This document shows positions 49,403 through 58,989 of a stretch of DNA of 64,000 bases, piece after piece; the first letter of the stretch is position 1; each line of letters starts with the position of its first letter. The notes beneath the pieces are model-generated. The model saw nothing but the letters and a program-made list of their open reading frames with translations, made no database searches and had not been told where the DNA came from. The position numbers and the translations under genes are program-made. This DNA comes from Eudorina sp. 2006-703-Eu-15 (lineage: Eukaryota; Chlorophyta; Chlorophyceae; Chlamydomonadales; Volvocaceae): positions 503,501-567,500 of the forward strand of contig BDSI01000077.1 of assembly GCA_003117195.1 (NCBI GenBank). The letters run 5' to 3'.

Positions 49403-52400
49403 TTAAGAATCCTGGCCTGACGGAACCGGGCCTCGGCACACAAGACGACCGTCCTGCACTTTCAGGATCGGGTGTGTAGCCCCCACCGCTGACCACCCTT
49501 TCACTGGGACTCCCAGCTCAGCGAAGTCGTAGAGCCGGCTCCAAAAGTCTGCCACTGCCCGCCGGGCGGCTAGCCCTTCAGCGTCCCCTAAGGACCCCGG
49601 GATCCCGCCCGCGTTCCTGGACTTGTCGGCCCTCAGGGCTCGCCGGCCCGTTTCCATGGCACTGGTTGCCGCCAAGACGACAACGTCCCAGACACACTGT
49701 TGCACACCCACGGGGGGCGTTGCGAGCCACACCTGCTGCCTTTGAAGGCTCACCCCTAGCCTTGCCTCGATCTGTGCGACAACCGCTTGTGCCACCCCAC
49801 AGCCCCAAAAATGGTGTTGCCTGGGTGTTGGCCGTATCGCCCCGGCGCCGGGGTACGTCCCGCATCCACAAGTAAGGGGCCACCGCCGCCCCCCTCATGT
49901 GGGAGTTACCAAGCATTGGGACAGTGTTGCTATCTTCCAAAACGGGGAAATAGAATTCCGCAGGTTTCCGGCCTGTCGCCAGTAGCCAAAAAAACTTTGG
50001 CAGGGCAGATTTTGGGGGGCTTCCTAGGTGCCAGGAAATAAAAACCTCCGAGGCAGGGCGGAAATATTTCTGCGTGTTTCGACAGGAGGGCCACTGTTAC
50101 CACAGCGACGACAGGGATTCTAAGTCCATGGAGGCCTGAAGCGCGCTTTCCTTGCGTCGCGGATGCATATGGGAGGGTAACCAGGAGTTGGGGACACGGC
50201 ATTCGAGTGTGTTTTGGCGGTAGACAGGTGTACGATGCAGGATTTTTCCCTGCGCCTGCAGATTTCCAGGCCTTTTTGGTCGTCTGGAAAATAGTTGACA
50301 GGGCAGATTTCCGGCTCTCCACAGCGTCAAATAAATGAAATCTCGCAGGTTTCTTGGGGGTCCGGGAAATAGAAAATTTCCGGCTTTTTTGCCCGTAAAT
50401 ATTCTTTTTATTTAAGATAGCAACACTGCATTGGGATGCCATCAACCGCCAGTCGCCAATACGCCTCCTTATTGGAGTTTTCCCACTTGGTCTCCGTCCA
50501 CATCCGCTGCATGTTCTCTATTACCTTGGAAACCATCCTCGACACTTCTGGCGCAGTATCCTCTACCCCAAGCGCTTCGCAAACAAAGCGTGTGTGCGCC
50601 GCACGCCTCGCCTCCCCCAGGCTTTGCAGCTGCAGTGTCGTGCCATACCGCACAGTGTACTCGTGGAGTGCCACCTTGAGGCCGTTTTGCAGCCTCCACC
50701 CCATGCGCCTCACCAGCATTTCCGTGACTTCCTCTCTCCCTGGGGGGGTCGCCTCGGTGGGCCCCAGGGACCCCTCGGCGGCTTCCCACCACCCTGGTGG
50801 GATGTCTTGTCGGAGCGCTTCTAGGGCCGCCTCACACTCCCTCCACCGGTCCCACTCCTGCCACCCGTCGGCTCCTACCCCCAAGCATTCCCTAACAAAC
50901 ATTGCCCATCCCCGGCGACGCTGGCGCTGTGTGCGGGCGGTCGGGGGGTTCGCGTCCAAGTTCCTCTCCCATCCGTCCGTCGTGTCCCGGAGCCGGGATA
51001 TCACTCGAACCGCATGCCCAATGGTCCTCAGCGACAGGCATTTGGCAAGGGCGGCATGCCTATGTTCGAGCCCCGGTCGCTCGCCTAGTTGCAGCCCGTG
51101 TGGTAATAGCGGGTTGCCCCACAGCGGTGCATTCCAGCACCAGCCCCCTGGGGTCAGGGGCTCCGCCTCAACATCGATCACGGGCGGGAGGGCACTCAGT
51201 GCCCTTGCTATCCGATTCACTCCCTCCGGTAGTCCGGGGCAGTCCAGCCATGGTCCTGCATGGAGCGCCGTCAAGGCCATAATGGGTTCGAAGCCCGGTA
51301 TCGCTCCACGTAGGAACTCAAGCAGAATTCGCCGCCACGGGGCGTCTGCCCCGCCCTTGGGTCCCAGGACGAAGCGGACCGCCCACCCGGCCCATCTGGC
51401 CCGCGCGTGCTCCAGCAGGGGTAGGGCCCCAAACCCTCCTCCCGTCGGGTGCCCTGCCAACAGCGATTTGGGAACCCCTGTTGCCCTCCGTTCTGTGTCG
51501 TCGGGGCCGAGTCCTCTATCGATTAAGCGAGCCGCCAACTTCTCCCAGGCCATACTCTCTCTCTGGGGCGGTAATCCGCCGTGCTCCATGTGCCACGTCA
51601 CTCGCTGCAGTCCATATGCTGCCGCTGATGATGCCCTCCCGAATATCGACAGGGATAGCCGCGATAGCGCCTGAAGGCGCTCTTTCACCTTGTCCCCGTG
51701 CGCCCTCCAGTCCAGTTCAGCGTCCCTTCCCAGGTTCGTGAAAGGGAGGTTAAGCGCAGTGGCGCGGTGAACAATCCTCAACCCCGCGACGTCCAGACCC
51801 TCGCCCAACACGACTGTGCCCGACTCGTCCGCCGCCCCTACAACCAGAAGCTCCACCTTGTCGAGATTGAGCTGTTGCCCCGACGCCTTCGCGTATGTGT
51901 CCATATATTCCAGGAATGGAGCCACGGCCTGGGTGTTCTCCAGCACTACTTCCGTATCATCCGCAAATTGCACCGCCGTAGTGAGCTCGCTATCCTGCGG
52001 TCCTAACTTGATCCCTACCCCGCATTGCTGCAGCCAGCAAAGCAGCACCTGTGCTGCAAACAGATATAGCAGTGGTGCTAACGGGCACCCCTGCCTGACT
52101 CCCGCCGTCATGGGGACTAGCTCCGACTTGTACCCATTCACCACTGCTCTCGCCGCTGTCTCCGACAGGAGGGTACGGGTCCACTTCATCAGCCCTTCGC
52201 CGGCCCCCATCGCGTCCATGCATCCCATGAGGAAGGGCCGGTCTAGAGTGTCGTACGCTTTCGCAATGTCCAGGAAGGCTATGCAGCCTGACCGGCCCTG
52301 CTGTGCCAGCAGGTGGGGCAGGTACCGCAGAAACAGCACATTTGCGCCTATCAGTCTCCCCGGGAGAAACGCCGACTGTTCCAGGGTGACCACCTTGCCT

Positions 52401-53122
52401 AGGGCTGGGCCCAGGCGGTTGGCTAGCACCTTTGCTAGAATGCGATAGTCCGTGCACAGCAGTGTAATCGGCCGATAGCTACCTGGCAGGTACCGATGCC
52501 CCCGATTCTTGTACAGAATGGTGATGATCCCGTCAAGGAACCCGTCCGGCGCTCGCCCTAGGGTTCCAATGGCCGTGTACAGATTCGCCAACACGTCTGC
52601 AAACTTCGCCCGGTATCCCTTATACAGCTCGCCCGGGATACCGTCCCATCCTGGCGATTTTCCCGGGCGCAGCGATTTCAAGACACTTCCTACCTCCGTG
52701 GCGGACACCTCCATCGAGCCGATGTCTGCTGCTTGGTCTTCCGGTATCCTTAGGTTTCGGTGCCGCAGGGCCTGCAGCACTTGCTCCCTATCCTCCGCTG
52801 TCACATTCGCCGGGGATTGGCAAATCGTCCCCCAGTAGTCCGCGACCACTTGTGGCAGTTTCTTCGCAGTCGTATTGTTGTTTTGTCGTCGCAGTCGTAT
52901 TGTTGTTTTTTCAAGGGGGGGTAGGGAAGTTATTTCCTGAACACATCCTATGAAGTTGTTTTTGGAACCCCCAAACCGACCGACCGACCGTGCCGTACGG
53001 TTCCGGAGCAGAAGTCTGCCGTACATCCTCAAATCTTCACCAAATCGAACCGGAAAAACGCCTGTTGGCTCCTTTATGCATTTTCTATTTAGTCCAATTA
53101 ATATAGGAGCGAACGCACGCAT
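49403..53122 (-). pseudogene. LINE-type retrotransposon ORF2, interrupted by a MITE
   Basis: The main frame (50408-53122, ~900 aa) carries a non-LTR reverse transcriptase: SPGWDGIPGELYKGY, PGSYRPITLLCTDYRILAKVL, FLDIAKAYDTLDR, GVRQGCPLAPLLYLF and the catalytic FADD (Y/FADD box). It stops artificially where a 507-bp MITE (49922-50428) inserted after WRLAVDGIPM. Beyond it the frame resumes toward a CCHC-like end (TCGCG, then HHFWGCGVAQ) and stops at 49403. A frameshift in the G run near 49890 is also needed. No apurinic endonuclease domain is visible upstream, so the copy is 5' truncated and dead. The 48.8-49.4 kb stretch is probably its 3' UTR. Confidence 0.85.
49922..50428. mobile_element. 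507-bp hAT-type MITE with 8-bp target duplication
   Basis: Terminal inverted repeats CAGTGTTGCTATCTT / AAGATAGCAACACTG bound the element. The 8-bp sequence CATTGGGA occurs on both sides (49914-49921 and 50429-50436). An 8-bp duplication with CAG-type ends fits the hAT superfamily. No transposase is encoded. It splits a LINE ORF. Confidence 0.93.
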
Positions 53123-53557
53123 CGCAACTTGTCGTCAGTGGCGCCACACCCCCTCGGCCCATCCCCATCCGGAGGCGGGCAATAAGTGCACGTTCTCGCA
53201 GGTTTTCCGCGCCGCATTAAATACTTTATCGGCGTGGCCATGGCGTGACCGTTGCGCAGTGCACAGAGGCCAAGTTAAGTGTCTGTACGTCAGGACGCAC
53301 GCCCTTAACCCCAACCCCACAAAAGCAAAGTCTTGGCCCGACCAGGGCCTGAATCTCGTTCATTGGGAATGCGTTCAGAGTACCGTTGAAGCAAAACGCC
53401 TTGATGTCCGGGGAGGGCCTGGGAACCTTGCCTCTCCGAAGTCAGCGTGCGCTTCTACACGCCGTGAACCCTGGCCCGGCCCCCACGGCTCCCACGCCCG
53501 CCGCGGACCCTGCCTCGGCTACCCCTGCCACGCCTTCCCCTGGCTTGACCATGCGGC
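53123..53557. other. Stretch between LINE and transposon ORF, no clear gene
   Basis: Several short GC-rich open frames on both strands but no recognisable domain. It may hold the 5' breakpoint of the LINE and the 3' end of the zinc-finger transposon ORF. Confidence 0.35.
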
Positions 53558-54715
53558 TCATCTGCCCCAGAATCGGGCGGTGCAGCTGGCCCAGCGGCCG
53601 GCTCGCTCGTTGGCGGGCTCAGCACCCGGCTCGGTGGCATTGGCACCTTCCCCGGCATCCTGGCCAGCACTGCCGTCACCCCCAACCAGCTTTGCCCAAA
53701 ACTTTGAAGCGGCCTCCCCCAGAACATTGGCCCCGCCTTTGAGCTCGGCTATCCGGCCGGGTGCGGGCTGAGACCCCAGCTTGACCTTCTGTACCACAGC
53801 GTGGAACTCTGCCGGCTCCACTGCGTACTTAGCTACCTCCGCTCAGGGTGGCTATCTTATTTTGCAGAGTATCTACGGCCGGAGATACTCCTTGCCCAAT
53901 CGTGCTGAAAGTATCTGTCGGAGGGAGCTTTTGCCGGCATTTTATCTACTCAAAGGGGGCTTTTCCCCGTGCGAGAGGCCATGAGTATCTAAAACCCCAT
54001 TTTCCCACCAAGGGAAAGTATCTATCAAAACGCAAGGTTTTCGGCCGAATATATATTTATATCTTAAGATAGCCACCCTGCCTCCGCTGGGCTGACGTGC
54101 TCACTGCCATGAGCCAGCTGCAAGTGATCCAGGTAGTAATACGTCCAGATGGTGCCCGCAACATTGGCTGACGAGCAGGCCTACCTGGCACTCGACGGGC
54201 ACGTTTGTGCACGGTGCCGAATGCATAGACTTGCGGGCTGACGCGTACCGGATGCCAGTGTAGGCGTACGGGCATGTGGACGTCACCTTGACGACACCAA
54301 CCTTTGAGCAATTCGCGAGACAGGTGCTGCAGCTGCCACCAACACAGAGGCTTCCGCACCAACCACACGGCTGGGTTCCGGGTGCTTCCGCGGGGTTGCT
54401 GACACCAGACCTCCAGTCTCCAAGCAAGATGTGCGGCCCCACATGCTGCCTCATCTCGGACCTAGGCACTGATCGGTTGCAGCCGTCCACCTTGCAGCGC
54501 AGCTGCTCGTTTGCTGCAGTTGCCTGCTGCCCGCTGCCTCCGCCGCCGTGGGCCCCCGCTACCCCCGCCCCCATAGTAAAACTTGGCTCCCCCGAGCAAA
54601 GGGGCCACTCACTGGTTCCGGTCCTGTAGGGGAAAACCTCCGATGTGCGGATCTCCACCAACCGCTGTGCAGCCGGGTTGCCCTCACAGGACACCTTGGC
54701 CGAAGATACATACAC
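53558..54715 (-). pseudogene. Transposon-derived zinc-finger protein, split by a MITE
   Basis: Frame 54101-54715 shows Cys/His pairs: RCKVDGCNRSVPRSEMRQH, PCGWCGS, GGSCSTCL and APCTNVPVEC. After a frameshift near 54170 it continues as GTIWTYYYLDHLQLAH (a C2H2-like H....H end) and SPAE. A 237-bp MITE then intervenes, and the frame resumes as VAKYAVEPAEFHAVVQKVKLG. The protein was probably a zinc-binding part of a DNA transposon; I recall similar Cys/His-rich segments in Chlamydomonas transposons but cannot name the family. The copy is broken by a frameshift and the insertion. Confidence 0.6.
53844..54080. mobile_element. 237-bp hAT-type MITE with 8-bp target duplication
   Basis: Terminal inverted repeats CAGGGTGGCTATCTTA / TAAGATAGCCACCCTG, with CCTCCGCT duplicated at 53836-53843 and 54081-54088. 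The ends share GGCTATCTT or TGCTATCTT with the 507-bp MITE, so the two families probably used the same or a related transposase. Confidence 0.93.
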
Positions 54716-55520
54716 GCGGTTCCCTGGCTGGCGGCCTAGCGAAAAAGCGTTTCGCCTGGAAGCGGTCCTGCTGTAGCGACCTTTCTGCTTGCAGTCTATG
54801 CTGTTGAAGTGCGCGGCCCACTTGTGAGAAGGGGTGTTCGCAGGAAGACACTTGCCGCAGCCCTCCCGACATGGAACTAGTTGAGTAGTCTTTGCGGCAC
54901 TTCCAGATGCATCATTTTTGTCTTCTATATTGTCACGATCTCGTTTGCGCAGCTGGGGCTCATGGAACCGTTAAACTGAGGGCTAGCTCGTTGTCGGGCA
55001 ACACAGCACCCAGGGCTCAGGACGCTAGGGTCAATCTCATGACCACCCCCGAAGAATTCGAATGAACTTGAGCGACCTTTCTGGCCGCCAAGGCACAGCA
55101 ATTGCTGTGATCTTGATGCTAACGTTGCTGTGGAGTTGACCATTTCAATGCCAGGTCTCCGGCAGGCGCCATGAGGACCTCCTTCAGACTTTCTCCACGG
55201 ATAGAAATGCGCCAACTTCAGCTTTTGAGCTCTACAAAGGCACTGAAATGCTCTGCTCGCAGTGCCAGCTTGTCTTAGGAACTGGTAAACGGCGGGACCA
55301 TCGAGCATGGGCCGACAGCCAGACAACGGCTCTAAATGATACGCCACAATTCCTCGAATTCCAATATCTTCTGGGCGTTCGTCTGCGAGCTCAGGAATTT
55401 ACTTCCCAGACAGAGGATAGTGGACAGGCGGTAGATGACGATATCGGCGCTGCACAACAGTTCTTTACAGCCAATGAAAGATACGATGAACGCCAGCATA
55501 CTCTGGGCATACAGCTGTTG
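54716..55520. other. Remnant DNA between two elements
   Basis: A few minus-strand frames are open (for example 54925-55347) but show no recognisable domain. Most likely further decayed transposon sequence. Confidence 0.3.
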
Positions 55521-56003
55521 ACCTTAGTGACAGGGGGCGTGTTACAATAAATCAGTAGCGCACTTGATAATTCAGTAGCGCGGCGGTTACTTTGGTCGCA
55601 GCGACCCAGTAACGTTGCGTCCAGGTGTCAATCGCAATGCATATTATGTTATCGGTGCGCGAAAAAGGAAGCCGTTCAAATGTCAGAAATGCAAAAGCCA
55701 AGGTACGACTTTGACAACGCGACCCAAACCACCGAAAGCCACCGAGAGCAGGCACCAGCCTATGTATATGTTGCAAGTATATTATGTATGTCAATGTATT
55801 CAACCGTGTCAAAGAAATGCTGCACGCTGACCGGCACCCAGGCGTCCATGTGAAAAGCTAGCGCCACCGAAATAGCAGAGAAGCCCAAACATTCCAATGC
55901 AGTTGCGAAGATGCATATCGAAAACAACAGTACATAACAGGCAACAGCGAACAATATTCATAGGCAATGCGTCCGCGAACAGTACATCAGGAGTCCGGTT
56001 CAA

Positions 56004-56819
56004 CTACTCGTCCGCCGGAGTAATCTCGTTGTCGTTCAGTGAAGCGGGCGGAATCTCAGGCGGCTGGCTATCGGCGAGCGGCTTGGTCAGCGGCATCTGG
56101 TTGTCGGCGGCGCGGCGCACGAGGTCCGCAATGATGCGGTCCGGATCGAGGCCGCAATCGTCGTCGTCGTCGGTGTCCACGCGAATGGGCGCCGCGCGCG
56201 AGTTGCCGTCGTTTGGGGTCGTACGCTTGTTAGGGCTGCAGAGCTCCGGAATGATGAGACGGGGATACGCGTTGCCCCCCGTGGCTTCGGCAGCCGCGGC
56301 CCGCAGCGAGCGCTTCAGAGCGGATTGTGCGCGGCGGTCCTCGCAGACCTTGTAGCAGTCGGTGCAGGCCCGGTCCATGTGAACGATACAGCGCACCCAG
56401 TCACGGGGCAGGATGGTGAAGTCATCCTTGCAGATGCGGCAGTTGACCTTGTACACAACGTTGGTGTTGAATAGGAACTTAGCACGGTTGACCTTGCTGA
56501 GGCACTCCGGGCAGCCGCCGGACTTCAGGACGGCTTCAGCGGCGGCACCTTCGGAGCTGGACACTTGAACCGTCTTGCTGCAAATGCCGCATTTCGAAAC
56601 GACGGCGAAGGCAGGCTGGTTGCGGTCGTGGAAGAGGAGGAGCGGGTCCCGGGCCTGGTTACCGGACGGCGCCCCAACTGCGCGCGCCATTGGGGTCAAT
56701 GGGGAGCCAGCCGTCTTCATGGTTGACAGCGTCGATGACGTTCGTGTTGAAGTCTGCGGAGCGGAGGTCGACATTGACAGGTCAGTGCAGGTTGCGTGAA
56801 ATGAGGAAGTATTTCCCAT
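56004..56819 (-). CDS. Zinc-binding protein or C-terminal exon of the Rep element
   Basis: A 271-aa frame overlapping the end of the Rep frame. It contains several CxxC pairs: SKCGICSKT, GGCPECLSK, NCRICKDDF and ACTDCYKVC. An acidic stretch (DTDDDDDCGLD) and a C-terminal tail follow. It may be a separate ORF of the element or, after splicing, the C-terminal part of Rep: a GTGAGC donor lies after LENPAV in the Rep frame near 56920, but I could not find an acceptor of matching phase with certainty. Probably nucleic-acid or protein binding. Confidence 0.55.
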   Translation of the reverse strand: MGNTSSFHATCTDLSMSTSAPQTSTRTSSTLSTMKTAGSPLTPMARAVGAPSGNQARDPLLLFHDRNQPAFAVVSKCGICSKTVQVSSSEGAAAEAVLKSGGCPECLSKVNRAKFLFNTNVVYKVNCRICKDDFTILPRDWVRCIVHMDRACTDCYKVCEDRRAQSALKRSLRAAAAEATGGNAYPRLIIPELCSPNKRTTPNDGNSRAAPIRVDTDDDDDCGLDPDRIIADLVRRAADNQMPLTKPLADSQPPEIPPASLNDNEITPADE

Positions 56820-58312
56820 GCATCAGTTGAGGTACAAGAAGAAATCAAAGTGTTCGAAAGGCCAAAAGAACCAAAAGGGGCAACTTTGCTGCAATCAAAC
56901 AGCAGATGCTCACCGACAGCCGGGTTCTCCAAGCCGGCCAGGTCCTTCTCCGAGCAGTCAAGGTCGCCTAGGAAAGGATGATGCAAGCGACTTGATGGAG
57001 CCGGCGCCGCGTCTGCCATTAATGTAGAGCCCTCGGGCAGGTACGGCTGGATCCGCTGCAGCGGGTTTGAGTGCCGAATCTGCGACTCCAGCTCAGCAGC
57101 ATCATCGTTGAAGTCCTCACAAAAGTAACGGCAGTTGAAGTCCGGCTTATCGAAGAAGACGCGCTGGACGTCCGCGGCGACGATATCCTGCGGCGCGGTG
57201 ATCATCTTCCAAATCGTCTCGGACTTGGTGCGGTCCACGGTAGCAGCTCCGTTGAAACGCACCATAGCCCAGGTCCCAGATGGATAATATCGCCCGGTCC
57301 GAAGCATGGCGGTCAGGGTTGCGCACACGCTGAAGCGCCGGTTGAAGATGTCCGGCCCACATCGGGCAATGAGCCACTGATACGCCCGCTGGAAGTAGTT
57401 GTTCGCCGTCAGCTCCACGCGCTTCTTCAAGGCGGCCTCGCCGTAGAGGCCATATAGTTGCATGCCTTCAAGGATGTCCTCAGCAGAGACGTTTTTGAAC
57501 TCCACCCGAAAGTGCTTCTTGCCCGCATCCTTCGTGCAGTAACCGACCATGCCCACGAAGGTGTGCATATTCTCCTGCGCCAGCGACACCACCTTGACGT
57601 GCAGGCTCTCAACGCCTTTGTTGATGCGCCGGAGCCAGTTGTGAACGGCGTTCCCCGAAGTAGCGTCAATTTCGAGCACGCCCTGCAGATGTCCGTGCTC
57701 CAAGTCGGTGCCCCGCTCATAAGCTAAGCAAGAGCGATGAACACCAGGGTACAGGTTGATGACGCGGACCGTCTTCTTGTAGGCCTCAACGTCCAGGTCG
57801 CCGCCCAATGCCGAAACTGTAATGCTGAGCTGCAGCCGCTTCACCTTGCCATCGTCGTCCGCGGTAGCACCGTCCTTAAGCCGCTTCCGCTGAACAACCG
57901 CACTGACCGGCCCGCCGTAATCCTCCAAAGGGTCATCCTCGTCTGGTTGGCCTTCGGCGACCGGGTCCGCAACATCACCGTCGACGAAATGCACCCGGCG
58001 GCGCTTGCGTCCAGAGGTATTAGTTGCAGGGCTGGGCGTAGTAATTGGGTCCTCCAGAACTGCCTCCGAAGGCGAAGGGTCTGTTGCCGCTGCAGCAGCA
58101 CCCTCATTGCGTCGCAGCCTGCCAGAGCGCCGAGCTTCGCTGCCAGGAGTTGCGCTACGAACGCGAGGCTGCCTATCAGTACTCCCAGGAGGGCGACCGC
58201 GGCCCCGGCGAGTGGGCGTCGTCGCTGCAGCATTGCCCGGAACCGGCGCACCAGCCGGCTCCGTATCGACTGCTTCGGCAAGCAACTCCATAAAGGACAT
58301 ATCTTGCTGCAT
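56717..58312 (-). CDS. Rep-like HUH endonuclease of a eukaryotic transposon
   Basis: About 531 aa from the ATG at 58312. The N-terminal ~170 aa are disordered and basic/acidic, with an AT-hook-like RRGRGRPPGS and a nuclear-signal-like GRKRRR. A Rep-type core follows: KRLQLSITVSALGG (motif 1-like), LEHGHLQGVLEI (HUQ metal-binding motif, His-Leu-Gln) and GMVGYCTKD (tyrosine motif, Y..K). This order is that of single-tyrosine HUH endonucleases, which nick one DNA strand and stay linked to it through the tyrosine. No Walker A helicase motif is visible. The C-terminal part (IWKMITAPQDIVAADVQRVF) is unassigned. HUH transposons called replitrons have been described from green algae; assignment to that group is inference. 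The last ~60 codons may be intronic. Confidence 0.72.
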   Translation of the reverse strand: MQQDMSFMELLAEAVDTEPAGAPVPGNAAATTPTRRGRGRPPGSTDRQPRVRSATPGSEARRSGRLRRNEGAAAAATDPSPSEAVLEDPITTPSPATNTSGRKRRRVHFVDGDVADPVAEGQPDEDDPLEDYGGPVSAVVQRKRLKDGATADDDGKVKRLQLSITVSALGGDLDVEAYKKTVRVINLYPGVHRSCLAYERGTDLEHGHLQGVLEIDATSGNAVHNWLRRINKGVESLHVKVVSLAQENMHTFVGMVGYCTKDAGKKHFRVEFKNVSAEDILEGMQLYGLYGEAALKKRVELTANNYFQRAYQWLIARCGPDIFNRRFSVCATLTAMLRTGRYYPSGTWAMVRFNGAATVDRTKSETIWKMITAPQDIVAADVQRVFFDKPDFNCRYFCEDFNDDAAELESQIRHSNPLQRIQPYLPEGSTLMADAAPAPSSRLHHPFLGDLDCSEKDLAGLENPAVGEHLLFDCSKVAPFGSFGLSNTLISSCTSTDAWEILPHFTQPALTCQCRPPLRRLQHERHRRCQP

Positions 58313-58435
58313 TTCCTCAACCAAACACGACCGAACACAGCCTGTCGGTTACTTCGCCAGCACTATAATTAATTATTGTACGGCAATTATAGTGATTTTT
58401 AGCGGAAAGACAGTTTTTGGACCTCATAATATGAG

Positions 58436-58952
58436 ACCTTAGTGACAGGGGGCGTGTTGCAATAAATCAGTAGCAAATTTTATAATTCAGTAGCGCGGCG
58501 GTTACTTTGCCAATGAAGGCATGCCAGCATGCTGAGACACTGGCGGAGTCAGGATCAACCCACGGAATGACAATACCGACCATCACGGAACTGTTTTGAA
58601 GATGACCCAGCTGGACCCATCGGCGGTGGATAAGTCTGTCCAGGTCCTCAGCGACGCCTCCATTGCGAAAAACAATCTAAATTATAATCTTCACTGTGAA
58701 AATGTAAGATTTAGGGTTGACGCAGTGCCGTGGTACCGGCGTTGCTGATTTCCCGTTCTCCGCCGACCCAGACGCTCCGGCTGTGACTGTATATATCAGC
58801 ATAACCATACGAGTTTCAACATGTATTTTAATCTTTCATTCCTGTGAGCGGCATGCTTCCGGTTACTTCCTTGGCCGAAGCCTATGAATTGTTATGCGCA
58901 GTACGGCAATTATTGTGATTTTTAGCAGCAAGACAGTTTTTGGACCTTAGTG
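58436..58952 (-). mobile_element. Short internally deleted derivative of the Rep element
   Basis: Starts with the same 74-bp terminal sequence as the full element and ends with the same GACAGTTTTTGGACC terminus, then ACCTTAGTG (58944-58952). Only about 510 bp long with no ORF, and in head-to-tail tandem with the full element. Confidence 0.65.
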
Positions 58953-58989
58953 GGTACCATGATACTCCAACCTGGGAACGCGCAGAGAC

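Larger units (their letters stand above)
55521..58435 (-). mobile_element. Rep/HUH-type DNA transposon (replitron-like), ~2.9 kb
   Basis: A 74-bp sequence beginning ACCTTAGTGACAGGGGGCG occurs at 55521-55594 and again in direct orientation at 58436-58509. Between them lies an intact Rep-like ORF with HUH motifs. The other terminal sequence, ending GACAGTTTTTGGACC near 58426, recurs at about 58885-58946. ACCTTAGTG marks all three junctions (55521, 58436, 58944). A near-perfect palindrome, GTTACTTTGGTCGC / GCGACCCAGTAAC, lies at 55586-55613. Direct rather than inverted ends plus a hairpin fit rolling-circle-type elements. Confidence 0.7.

Noticed and set aside
50436..51674. 412-aa plus-strand ORF
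   Set aside because: Antisense of the LINE reverse-transcriptase frame.
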